Of a stretch of DNA of 41,644 nucleotides, positions 14,663-21,160 are shown piece by piece; position 1 is the first letter of the stretch, and each line of letters opens with the position of its first letter. Where the stretch lies: NCBI GenBank assembly GCA_938002965.1, contig CALKZY010000040.1, positions 1-41,644 on the forward strand. The letters are read 5' to 3'. A program made the position numbers and the translations under genes. The notes under the pieces were generated by a model, which did not search any database, was not told the origin of the DNA, and worked only from the letters and a program-made list of their open reading frames with translations. The DNA comes from an uncultured Acidimicrobiales bacterium (lineage in GTDB: Bacteria; Actinomycetota; Acidimicrobiia; Acidimicrobiales; SZUA-35).

Positions 14663-15586
14663 ATGGGATCGTTCGTTGACAACCTGGTCGGATCGTTCAG
14701 CACCGGGGCGGGCGGCAATCCGACGGTGGTCATGATGGAAGCGGCCTTCGCCCGTCACGGTCTGCCCTGGCGCTACATCAACTGTGAGGTTCCGGCCAAC
14801 GACCTGGCAGACGCCGTCGGTGGTGCTCGTGCCATGGGGTGGCAAGGATTCAACTGCTCAATACCACACAAGCGGGCGGTAATCGCCCTGTTGGACGATC
14901 TTGGCGAGTCGGCTCGACTTTGCCAGGCCGTCAACTGCGTGGTCCGCGTCGAATCAGATTCAGAATCCGAATCGGGCTCCGATGACGACGGCCATAGGTG
15001 GGTAGGCCACAACACCGACGGCATCGGCTTCTTGCGCTCCTTGCGTGGAGTCACCGATCCTGAAGGTCGAAGCGTCCTGGTCATCGGCTCGGGAGGAGCG
15101 GCTCACGCCATCGCAGTGGAGTTGGCCTTGGCCGGCGCGTCGAGAATCTCGATCGCCTCCCGAAACAGTGCTACCGCCGGTTCGCTGGCCGAGCTGGTCA
15201 ATATTGCCGCCCCCGGCGTCGGAGCGATTGCTCCCTGGGTCGTCGCCGAGTCATCGACTGGCCATGAATCCAGTGCGCCTGTACCTAATGTCAGGGTAGA
15301 AGCCGATGTCGATGTTGTCGTTCAGGCCACCCCGGTGGGGATGGCGCCCAATGCCACCGACGTAATCTCCGTCGACTGGTCGTTCGCTCAGACCGGCGTC
15401 GTCGCCGCCGACGTAGTCGTCAATCCACCGATGACCCGCTTCCTGTCCACCGCGGCCGAACACGACGCGGTGATTCTTGACGGCACCGGAATGCTGGTGA
15501 ACCAGGCGGCCGAGAACATCAAACACTGGACGGGCCTCGAAGCCGACACGGCTGTTCTTCGCCGCGCGCTTGAGGCCACGTTCTAG
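14663..15586 (+). CDS. Shikimate dehydrogenase (AroE), variant N-terminal motif
   Basis: The 307-residue protein has the AroE fold: the catalytic lysine in IPHKRAV (about residue 70), the aspartate in HNTDGIGF, a GSGGAAHA dinucleotide loop, and GMLVNQAAENI near the C terminus. It should reduce 3-dehydroshikimate to shikimate with NADPH. The usual substrate-binding SxS motif near the N terminus is replaced by GAGGNPT, as in a subgroup of AroE-like proteins, so a related substrate is possible. An acidic Ser/Glu/Asp-rich insert lies at about 98-107. Starts are uncertain: ATG 14663 fits the family, but a TACGGT box 7 nt before an in-frame TTG at 14627 suggests a 12-codon longer form. A small inverted repeat follows the stop. 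Confidence 0.8.
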   Translation: MGSFVDNLVGSFSTGAGGNPTVVMMEAAFARHGLPWRYINCEVPANDLADAVGGARAMGWQGFNCSIPHKRAVIALLDDLGESARLCQAVNCVVRVESDSESESGSDDDGHRWVGHNTDGIGFLRSLRGVTDPEGRSVLVIGSGGAAHAIAVELALAGASRISIASRNSATAGSLAELVNIAAPGVGAIAPWVVAESSTGHESSAPVPNVRVEADVDVVVQATPVGMAPNATDVISVDWSFAQTGVVAADVVVNPPMTRFLSTAAEHDAVILDGTGMLVNQAAENIKHWTGLEADTAVLRRALEATF

Positions 15587-15602
15587 ATTCCTACCGAGTT
15601 TG

Positions 15603-15616
15603 GATTCGACCGAATC
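15603..15616 (+). terminator. Short inverted repeat after aroE
   Basis: GATTCG-AC-CGAATC, 17 bp past the aroE stop. It may be a weak terminator (5-bp stem, 4-nt loop) or an operator half of the sigma factor region. It has no T-tract. Confidence 0.3.
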
Positions 15617-15629
15617 TGGTGATCCGACC

Positions 15630-15645
15630 GGTGTCAATTGACACC
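15630..15645. promoter_or_regulatory. 16-bp palindrome upstream of the sigma factor gene
   Basis: GGTGTCAATTGACACC is a perfect 16-bp palindrome 40 bp before the sigma factor start. It contains TTGACA, which could serve as a -35. A related shorter palindrome GGTGTTACACC lies upstream of the anti-sigma gene. It is probably a regulator binding site. Confidence 0.5.
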
Positions 15646-15673
15646 CTGAAGCCAGGCGTCGCTGGAATATCGC

Positions 15674-15679
15674 TAGCGT
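15674..15679 (+). promoter_or_regulatory. Leaderless-type -10 box of the sigma factor gene
   Basis: TAGCGT followed by GGAAAG and the GTG start at 15686. I find no GGAAT-N18-GTT SigR-type promoter at matching positions, so autoregulation by the sigma factor itself is not supported by this site. Confidence 0.4.
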
Positions 15680-15685
15680 GGAAAG

Positions 15686-16279
15686 GTGGCCGATCAAGCG
15701 ACCTTCGTTGAAGACACCGAGCCGTTCATGGCGTCGTTGTACTCAACCGCGGTTCGGATGACCGGCAATCGGACCGATGCAGAAGACCTGGTCCAGGAGA
15801 CATATCTGCGGGCCTTTCGCTCGTACGACAAGTTTGAGGCCGGAACCAACCTGCGAGCCTGGCTCTTTCGAATTCTGACCAACGCTCACATCAACCGGTA
15901 CCGGGCCCGGCAGCGCCGCCCCGACGAAACCGACCTGGACGACGTCGAAGATCTCTATCTGTATCGTCGGATCCGCGACGAAGCCCGCATCTCCATGAGC
16001 GCCGAAGACCAGCTCATGCAGTACTTCTCCGAAGCCGAAGTCGTTTCGGCCGTCGAAGCACTCCCTGAGGCTTACCGGATGGCGGTATTGTTGGCCGACG
16101 TCGAGGGGTTCAGCTACAAAGAAATCGCTGAAATCCTGGACATTCCGGTGGGAACGGTAATGAGTCGGCTTCATCGTGGAAGAAAAATGCTCGAGAAGGC
16201 GTTGTATGAGTTTGCGGTGTCCCGAGGGATCGCCCCGGACAAAGACATCGCTTTGGACGAAGCAGTGGCCGACGCGTAG
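15686..16279 (+). CDS. SigR/SigH-like ECF sigma factor
   Basis: This 197-residue protein is a group 4 (ECF) sigma-70 factor. Region 2 spans about 12-80 with AEDLVQETYLRAFRSYDKF and the promoter-melting segment GTNLRAWLFRILTN. Region 4 spans about 125-178 with LPEAYRMAVLLADVEGFSYKE and the helix-turn-helix GTVMSRLHRGRKML. Similarity is closest to SigR/SigH, the thiol-oxidative stress sigma factors of actinobacteria. The downstream gene encodes an RsrA-like zinc anti-sigma factor, which supports that role: the pair would respond to disulfide stress. GTG 15686 is chosen because the TAGCGT box is 6 nt upstream and the protein then starts normally. An additional C-terminal extension of about 15 residues is acidic. 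Confidence 0.88.
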   Translation: MADQATFVEDTEPFMASLYSTAVRMTGNRTDAEDLVQETYLRAFRSYDKFEAGTNLRAWLFRILTNAHINRYRARQRRPDETDLDDVEDLYLYRRIRDEARISMSAEDQLMQYFSEAEVVSAVEALPEAYRMAVLLADVEGFSYKEIAEILDIPVGTVMSRLHRGRKMLEKALYEFAVSRGIAPDKDIALDEAVADA

Positions 16280-16310
16280 AGCTAGACGTGGCGGTTGGCG
16301 ACGAGTCCGG

Positions 16311-16326
16311 ACCTGGACCCCCAGGT
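16311..16326 (+). terminator. Hairpin downstream of the sigma factor gene
   Basis: ACCTGG-ACCC-CCAGGT, a 6-bp stem with a 4-nt loop, 32 bp after the stop. It may terminate or attenuate transcription between the sigma and anti-sigma genes, in line with the anti-sigma gene having its own upstream region. Confidence 0.35.
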
Positions 16327-16365
16327 AAATCCGCAACAGAACCGACATTGATCCATGCCGTGGCA

Positions 16366-16376
16366 GGTGTTACACC
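16366..16376. promoter_or_regulatory. Palindrome GGTGT-T-ACACC before the anti-sigma gene
   Basis: An 11-bp perfect palindrome sharing its GGTGT and ACACC arms with the site upstream of the sigma gene, but with a 1-nt instead of a 6-nt spacer. It may be chance or a related operator. Confidence 0.3.
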
Positions 16377-16491
16377 GGTAGCCAGGCACTAGAGCGTTAT
16401 GACTGAATCAAACTTCCCATCGCAAATCAAGATTTCAGGCGGGGAACCGCTGACAGCCAAGATCCCTCCGCTTTCGGCCCAGGGGCCACCG

Positions 16492-16746
16492 ATGGAACTC
16501 AACAACCGCCCTCTCAGCTGCAACGTGTCCTCAGAGGACGTCTACCGGGTGCTCGATGGCCACTTCGACGGTTTCGATCGCTCCCGGCGCGAGACACTGT
16601 CGAGTCACATCGAAGACTGCGACTGCTGCACTGATGTCTTTCAGTTTCAGCTCGGTTTGCGGTCGGTGATCGGCTCAGGCTGCCGGGAGGAACTCCCTGA
16701 CGACGTTCGCCAGCGTCTGCTGGACTCACTGAACAAGTTGCACTGA
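16492..16746 (+). CDS. RsrA-like zinc-binding anti-sigma factor
   Basis: From ATG 16492 the protein has 84 residues and follows the RsrA plan: Cys10, then His39-x3-Cys43-x2-Cys46 (HIEDCDCC), and a later Cys64 before a basic DVRQRLLDSL tail. In RsrA these residues bind zinc and form a disulfide on oxidation, releasing the sigma factor. The upstream sigma gene is the obvious partner. A longer frame from ATG 16399 would add 31 residues; I prefer 16492 because AGGGG lies 6 nt upstream, Cys10 then aligns with RsrA Cys11, and the extension has poor codon bias. An additional Cys45 adjacent to the motif is unusual. A 10-bp direct repeat spans the stop. Confidence 0.8.
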   Translation: MELNNRPLSCNVSSEDVYRVLDGHFDGFDRSRRETLSSHIEDCDCCTDVFQFQLGLRSVIGSGCREELPDDVRQRLLDSLNKLH

Positions 16747-16758
16747 AGAAGTTGCACT
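16735..16758. repeat. Direct repeat AAGTTGCACT x2 across the stop codon
   Basis: Copies at 16735-16744 and 16749-16758 flank the anti-sigma stop codon (16744-16746). This looks like a small local duplication; it has no obvious role. Confidence 0.35.
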
Positions 16759-16840
16759 CAACAATTTCTCCGAACGTCTGCTGTTCGACCTTGGGCTGAC
16801 CGATGGTTCCCAGGAGTCGCGGACCGCGGACCTGAACACC

Positions 16841-16846
16841 TAGACT
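16841..16846 (+). promoter_or_regulatory. Leaderless-type -10 box of the 43-residue peptide gene
   Basis: TAGACT followed by GGAAGAC and ATG at 16854. This is the clearest copy of the TAGACTGGAAG element in the window. Confidence 0.45.
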
Positions 16847-16853
16847 GGAAGAC

Positions 16854-16985
16854 ATGTTTCAACTCGCTGTTGTATGGCATTGGTGGATCGGCGTATTCCT
16901 CGCCGCCGGCGCTGTGCTGACCATCATCGCCGTGGTCGCCGGATACTTGGCCAAGGTCGAGAATCCGCGCTACCCCAAGCGCTGA
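16854..16985 (+). CDS. Small single-pass membrane peptide (43 aa)
   Basis: A 43-residue open frame starts at ATG 16854 and ends at TGA 16983-16985. It has an N-terminal amphipathic, Trp-rich segment (HWW at 9-11), one membrane helix (about residues 12-32) and a basic tail ending YPKR, which would keep the C terminus in the cytoplasm. It has its own TAGACT -10 box 7 nt upstream, good third-position GC and sits 24 bp before the metalloprotease gene. I do not recognise the family. Position, promoter and a sensible membrane topology argue that it is real. It could be a regulator or accessory subunit of the neighbouring protease, but that is a guess from location alone. Confidence 0.65.
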   Translation: MFQLAVVWHWWIGVFLAAGAVLTIIAVVAGYLAKVENPRYPKR

Positions 16986-16990
16986 TCCAC

Positions 16991-17006
16991 TAGTCGAGTA
17001 GTCGAG
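16991..17006. repeat. Tandem repeat TAGTCGAG x2
   Basis: Two adjacent copies of an 8-mer lie just before the metalloprotease start. The second contains TAGTCG, a possible -10 box 5 nt from the GTG at 17010. The duplication could supply alternative promoter registers. Confidence 0.35.
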
Positions 17007-17009
17007 CAC

Positions 17010-18257
17010 GTGAACACCGACGTCGATTGGGACTTCGCCCGATCTGTTGCCGAGAAGGTCTCCTCGCGGATTCCCTCCATCGACAATCCACAAACTCTTG
17101 AGGTTCTGCGAGAAGACCTGTATCGGTTGACACCGCAGGCCGAAGAGCTCGTCGCCGCTGAGACCGGCCTGGTATCCAGCGCCGGTCCGGCCAAGGCCGA
17201 GGTGACCGACCGCATGGGCTGGGTTGACGCCAACCTGGCCAGCTTCGATCGGTTGCTTCGCCCGCTGCTTCGACGGCTGGCCGAGGAGTCCGACGAGGGT
17301 TCGCCCAACGGTGGCGGGCGTTCACTGGATGGCTCCGACGAGACACAGAACGCAAGCGATCGGCTCCTGGAAACGGTCACCGAGGCACTCGGCCCCTGGG
17401 GACCGAAGATCATGCCAACGGTTACGTCGGTGGGGCAGACGATTGGTACGCAGGCCAAAGACGCCTACACGGGAGCCTCTAACTATCTGAGCCCGAAGGT
17501 GGCAGGCGCGGAAGTTGGCGGACTGTTGGGTTGGATGTCCGGTCGCGTACTTGGGCAATACGATCTTCTGATCATTGAGGATGAGCGTCCCGAGGACCAG
17601 GACTGGGTCTACTACGTTGGCCCCAACATCGCCGCCCTGGAGGAACGCCACTCGTTCCCAGCCGAAGAGTTTCGACTTTGGATCGCCGTTCACGAATGCA
17701 CACATCGTGCGCAGTTCACCGGCGTGCCGTGGTTGCGGCCCTACTTCCTGTCACTGGTGAACGAACTTCTGGACAACGTCGACCCCGACCCTAAGAAGGC
17801 GCTCGATACCATCCGAGATGCGATCGCCGATCGCCGTTCCGGCCAAGGTCCGTCGCTGAAAGACGGTGGCCTGGCAACCCTGTTCGCCAGCCCTGAGCAG
17901 CGTAAGACGTTGGACAAAGTTACCGGCCTCATGAGCTTGCTCGAAGGTCATGGCGACATCACGATGGACCGGGCGGCAAACCATTTGATCCCGAGCCAGG
18001 AACGATTCCATAAGGTTCTGAGCGAGCGACGCAAGAACGCATCCGGCTTGAGTAAGGTCATCCAACGCCTGACCGGCATGGAAGCAAAACTGGCTCAGTA
18101 CGAAGAGGGTGAGCAGTTCATCCACGCGGTTGAAGCGGCTGGGGGGCGAGACCTGTTCGATGAGGTTTGGGCCGGTCCGGAAAACCTGCCGACCATCGAA
18201 GAAATTCGTACGCCAGATCTGTGGATCGCCCGGATTCGGGCCCCGCACGCCGTATAG
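17010..18257 (+). CDS. Zincin_2 (DUF2342) zinc-dependent metalloprotease
   Basis: The 415-residue protein has the actinobacterial Zincin_2 pattern (PF10103). The zinc site is HECTH (228-232) in a strongly conserved-looking segment (LWIAVHECTHRAQF), and a later SLLEGHGDITMD (about 313-324) supplies the probable third ligand. The N-terminal half is helical, with a polar Gly/Ser/Asp-rich stretch at 92-115. There is no signal peptide, so it is expected in the cytoplasm. Its substrate is not known to me. As in other actinobacteria it precedes tilS, here by 12 bp, so the two are probably one operon. The start GTG 17010 follows a tandem TAGTCGAG repeat. Confidence 0.88.
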   Translation: MNTDVDWDFARSVAEKVSSRIPSIDNPQTLEVLREDLYRLTPQAEELVAAETGLVSSAGPAKAEVTDRMGWVDANLASFDRLLRPLLRRLAEESDEGSPNGGGRSLDGSDETQNASDRLLETVTEALGPWGPKIMPTVTSVGQTIGTQAKDAYTGASNYLSPKVAGAEVGGLLGWMSGRVLGQYDLLIIEDERPEDQDWVYYVGPNIAALEERHSFPAEEFRLWIAVHECTHRAQFTGVPWLRPYFLSLVNELLDNVDPDPKKALDTIRDAIADRRSGQGPSLKDGGLATLFASPEQRKTLDKVTGLMSLLEGHGDITMDRAANHLIPSQERFHKVLSERRKNASGLSKVIQRLTGMEAKLAQYEEGEQFIHAVEAAGGRDLFDEVWAGPENLPTIEEIRTPDLWIARIRAPHAV

Positions 18258-18269
18258 GACCGGGCGCCG

Positions 18270-19148
18270 GTGAGCGCAGTCCCCGGCGATGAACTTCTTG
18301 AAGCGCTCGTAGAGCGCTGCCACTTCCCAGAACCCGGGACTCAGGTGGTCTGCGCCGTTTCCGGGGGCCCGGACTCATTGGCACTTTTGGTGCTGGCTCG
18401 CAGGGCCGGATTGTTGGTTGAAGCGGTCCACGTTGACCACGGACTTCGAGAAGGTTCCGCTGAAGAAGCCCAAATTGTCGAGGGCGCAGCTGAGCGATTC
18501 GGGGCTCGTTTTCGCTCGGAGCAGGTGGAGTTGAAACCCGGCTCGGACCTCGAACAACGGGCTCGGCTGGCCCGCAAAGCCGTTCTCGGCCCCGATGCCA
18601 TGACCGGCCATACCGCCGACGATCAGGCTGAGACCGTGATCATCAACCTGCTGCGGGGAACGGGTCTGTCGGGTCTGGGTGCCATGCGTCCCGGGCATCG
18701 ACATCCGATCCTGGCCTTGCGTCGGGTCGAAACACATCTGCTTTGCCGGATTCTTGGCCTGCAGGCCATCGAAGACCCGAGCAACAACGATCGGCGTTTT
18801 GTCCGGAACCGAGTAAGGGCCGAGGTGCTTCCGCTGCTGGCCGATGTTTCGGGTCGAGATCCGGTTCCGCTGCTCAACCGGTCGGCCGAGCACGCCCGCC
18901 GTGTTGCTGCCGACTTGGCCGATTCCGCCAGGGGAGTCGACCCCACGGACTGCAAGGAACTAGCCGCCTTGCCGGCATCACTGGCTCATCAAGCTCTGCG
19001 TCGATGGTTGACCAACGACATCGGGCATCCTCCCTCGACGGCCGACATCGAGCGGATCATGGGCGTTGTGCATCACGATTCCGTGGCCTGTGAGATCACC
19101 GGCGGTCGCCGCATCGCTCGCACCGCCAACCGTCTCCGCTGCGAGTAA
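18270..19148 (+). CDS. tilS: tRNA(Ile)-lysidine synthase
   Basis: The 292-residue protein has the N-type ATP pyrophosphatase P-loop SGGPDS (31-36), the following VDHGLR, the TGHTADDQAETV segment and EDPSNNDRRFVRNRVR, which together identify TilS. It changes C34 of the AUA-reading tRNA-Ile to lysidine, an essential modification. The chain is short compared with the E. coli enzyme (432 residues) and seems to lack the C-terminal tRNA-binding domain, as in many actinobacterial forms. The GTG start lies 12 bp after the metalloprotease stop, so it is probably in an operon with it. In many actinobacteria hpt, ftsH and folE follow; here folP comes next. Confidence 0.93.
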   Translation: MSAVPGDELLEALVERCHFPEPGTQVVCAVSGGPDSLALLVLARRAGLLVEAVHVDHGLREGSAEEAQIVEGAAERFGARFRSEQVELKPGSDLEQRARLARKAVLGPDAMTGHTADDQAETVIINLLRGTGLSGLGAMRPGHRHPILALRRVETHLLCRILGLQAIEDPSNNDRRFVRNRVRAEVLPLLADVSGRDPVPLLNRSAEHARRVAADLADSARGVDPTDCKELAALPASLAHQALRRWLTNDIGHPPSTADIERIMGVVHHDSVACEITGGRRIARTANRLRCE

Positions 19149-19172
19149 GTGAACCCTCAATACCACCGCCTG

Positions 19173-19178
19173 TAGACT
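19173..19178 (+). promoter_or_regulatory. Candidate -10 box of folP
   Basis: TAGACT ends 9 nt before the GTG at 19188. The spacing is slightly longer than in the other leaderless genes, so the mRNA may carry one to three extra bases. Confidence 0.35.
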
Positions 19179-19187
19179 CACAGATCT

Positions 19188-20024
19188 GTGTATCTGAGTC
19201 CTGAAGGCCATCGAGCAGTTGTGGCCAAGCCGGCCACCGTAATGGGGATTTTGAACGTAACCCCCGATTCATTTTCCGACGGCGGCCTTTACTTTGATGT
19301 CGACGCCGCCGTGGCGCGCGCCCGGCAAATGGTGGACGAAGGAGCCGACATCGTCGATGTCGGAGGCGAGTCGACCAGGCCTGGAGCCGAACCCGTCAGT
19401 CTCGACGACGAGTTGAACCGGGTCGTCCCAGTGGTCGAGGCTCTTGCCTCGTTCACTCCAGTGGCGGTTGATACCCGCCATGAATCAGTCGCCAGGGCCG
19501 CCGTTGCCGGTGGCGCGTCGGTAATCAACGATGTGAGCGCTTCGCTCGGTTTGGTCGCTGCTGAATTGAATGTCGGTTGGATCGCCATGCATATGCAGGG
19601 CGAACCCGGCTCGATGCAACATGATCCCACCTACGTTGACGTGGTGTCCGAGGTGCGGGACTACCTTTTTGAGCGCGCCCGCGAGGCGCGAAGCAAGGGC
19701 AGCAACGACATTTGGATCGATCCCGGGTTCGGTTTCGGCAAGTCGATGGATCACAATCTTCAGTTGCTGGCGTTCATCGATGAGTTCGTGACGGAGGAGT
19801 TCCCGGTGGCTATTGGCACAAGCCGAAAGTCGACCTTGGGGGTGCTTCTCGCATCTTCCGACGGTGTTGACGGTCAGACAGGGCTTGAGGACCGACTCGA
19901 AGGTTCGGTGGCCACTGCCACCTTCGCCGTGCTGCATGGCGTCGATCTGATTCGAGTACACGATGTGAAAGCGGCTCGTCAGGCCGCTGTGGTCGTGGCC
20001 GGTTCACAGACTGGGCCCGAGTAG
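19188..20024 (+). CDS. folP: Dihydropteroate synthase
   Basis: The 278-residue protein shows every dihydropteroate synthase signature: NVTPDSFSDGG (23-33), DVGGESTRPGA (57-67), DTRHESVA, IND, a DPGFGFGK segment and GTSRKS, with RVHDV near the C terminus. It joins 6-hydroxymethyl-dihydropterin diphosphate to p-aminobenzoate and is the sulfonamide target. The short N-terminal stretch before AKPATVMG is normal. GTG 19188 follows a TAGACT box. folB and folK lie 0.8 and 1.1 kb downstream, separated by the pseudophosphatase-like gene. A palindromic hairpin and degenerate 40-bp repeat follow the stop. Confidence 0.95.
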   Translation: MYLSPEGHRAVVAKPATVMGILNVTPDSFSDGGLYFDVDAAVARARQMVDEGADIVDVGGESTRPGAEPVSLDDELNRVVPVVEALASFTPVAVDTRHESVARAAVAGGASVINDVSASLGLVAAELNVGWIAMHMQGEPGSMQHDPTYVDVVSEVRDYLFERAREARSKGSNDIWIDPGFGFGKSMDHNLQLLAFIDEFVTEEFPVAIGTSRKSTLGVLLASSDGVDGQTGLEDRLEGSVATATFAVLHGVDLIRVHDVKAARQAAVVVAGSQTGPE

Positions 20025-20060
20025 CTGCCCGAGAAGATACATCGGCTCCAGGCGGCGGCA

Positions 20061-20140
20061 AAACACCGCTCTGCTTGGTCAAAATCGATCCGAATGGGGG
20101 AAACACCGCCTAGGCGGTGCGAAAAGTCGATTCGGCCGAC
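20061..20140. repeat. Degenerate ~40-bp tandem repeat with palindrome
   Basis: Two units start with AAACACCGC at 20061 and 20101 and share an AAAA(G)TCGAT(C/T)CG core about 20 bp further on. The second unit contains the perfect palindrome CACCGCCTAGGCGGTG (20104-20119), which can fold as a 6-bp stem with a CTAG loop and may terminate folP. The repeats lie between folP and the promoter of the next gene and could also be paired regulator sites. Confidence 0.45.
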
Positions 20141-20146
20141 AGCCAG

Positions 20147-20152
20147 TAGACT
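20147..20152 (+). promoter_or_regulatory. Leaderless-type -10 box of the pseudophosphatase-like gene
   Basis: TAGACT ends 8 nt before the ATG at 20161, with no ribosome binding site between. Confidence 0.4.
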
Positions 20153-20160
20153 CCACTGAA

Positions 20161-20739
20161 ATGGCCAAAGGTAAGTGGGCTCAAGGCATCGTTCCCAAAG
20201 GTTTTCAGTGGGTCATTCAAGACCAACTGGCCGTTTGCGAACGCCCCGGAGGGTATGGGGCGAGTCACCGAGCGGTGCGCCGGCAGGAGGAGATCATCTG
20301 GATCCGTGAGAACGGATTCGCCTTTGTGGTCTCCCTCATTCCGTCCGAGCACAACCTTGCGGCTTACGACGAGTTCGCCATGCCATGGAAACACTGGCCG
20401 TTTGCTCCGGGGCTTGATCTGCAGCTTGCGTTGCCGCAGATCTATCAGGAGCTTCAGCGCCTCCTCGGTGCCAACAAGAGGCTTTTGTTGCACATGGAGG
20501 ACATCGGCGACCGCCTAGCCGGTTTGATGGGCGGCTATCTCCGCTGGACGGAGATGGTCTCGGAAACCCACGAGGCCATTATTGTTGCCGAGCGAATCTT
20601 TGGACGCCAGATGGGGCCCGACGGCCGGCAACTGGTTGAGGCTGCGGCCACAGCACCAAAGAGCGTCCCGTCCGGACCTGATGCGTCGGGGCAAGACAAA
20701 ACCGATGGCTCGTCCGCCGAGTCGATCGAGGCCGGCTGA
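20161..20739 (+). CDS. Dual-specificity phosphatase-like protein lacking the catalytic Cys
   Basis: The 192-residue protein reads like a small dual-specificity/tyrosine phosphatase. GFQWVIQDQLAVCERPGGYG (14-33) and NGFAFVVSLIPSEH (51-64) match the N-terminal strands of such enzymes, and LLLHMEDIGDRLAGLMGGYL (108-127) occupies the place of the HC-x5-R signature. The invariant cysteine is Met112, while His111, Arg118 and the following helix (GLMGGYL, then EAIIVAERIFG) remain. The WPFAPG segment where the general-acid Asp is expected has no clear Asp. It is therefore probably a pseudophosphatase that binds rather than hydrolyses phosphate. Its place between folP and folB in the same direction is unexplained. 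The last 35 residues are disordered and polar. Confidence 0.7.
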   Translation: MAKGKWAQGIVPKGFQWVIQDQLAVCERPGGYGASHRAVRRQEEIIWIRENGFAFVVSLIPSEHNLAAYDEFAMPWKHWPFAPGLDLQLALPQIYQELQRLLGANKRLLLHMEDIGDRLAGLMGGYLRWTEMVSETHEAIIVAERIFGRQMGPDGRQLVEAAATAPKSVPSGPDASGQDKTDGSSAESIEAG

Positions 20740-20797
20740 GGAAGCACGGACCTCAACCGAAAGTGTGATTGACGTGAGCAACGCCGACGTGCCCGCC

Positions 20798-21160
20798 ATG
20801 CCCGATCGAATAGAGATTCGGGGTTTGGAACTTCTGTTGTTCTGCGGGGTTTTGGACGAGGAACAGATTCGACGCCAGCCGTTTCGAGTCGACATCGACA
20901 TCTTCGCCGACTTGTCAGGGGCCGGAGCCTCCGACCGTCTGGACCAGACCGTTAACTACGGTGCCGTGATTGACGAGATCGTGGCCAAGCTGGCCGACGA
21001 GCGATTCCAATTGTTGGAGCGGGCGTCGAACCGAATCGCCGAGTTGGTGCTCACCTATCAGCTGGTTGAAGCCGTCACGGTCACTATGGCCAAGCTGCGA
21101 CCGCCGGTCGGGGCTCATGTGGAGACCACCGGTGTGACTATTCACCGACGACGTGGCTAA
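20798..21160 (+). CDS. folB: Dihydroneopterin aldolase
   Basis: From ATG 20798 the protein has 120 residues, the normal FolB length. DRIEIRGLELLLFCGVLDEE, QPFRVDIDIF, DQTVNYGAVIDEI and the C-terminal KLRPPVGAHVETTGV strand match the T-fold aldolase family; the catalytic Glu/Lys region near ERASNRIAE and KLRPP is present. It cleaves dihydroneopterin to hydroxymethyl-dihydropterin and glycolaldehyde. The start is uncertain: in-frame GTGs at 20765, 20774 and 20789 would add up to 11 residues, and none has a good ribosome binding site. The stop overlaps the folK start by 8 bp (GTGGCTAA), so folB and folK are coupled. Confidence 0.9.
   Translation: MPDRIEIRGLELLLFCGVLDEEQIRRQPFRVDIDIFADLSGAGASDRLDQTVNYGAVIDEIVAKLADERFQLLERASNRIAELVLTYQLVEAVTVTMAKLRPPVGAHVETTGVTIHRRRG

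Noticed and set aside
16991..17006. Short tandem repeat as a CRISPR or mobile-element remnant
   Set aside because: Only two 8-bp copies occur, with no spacers, terminal repeats or transposase; it is more likely a promoter duplication.
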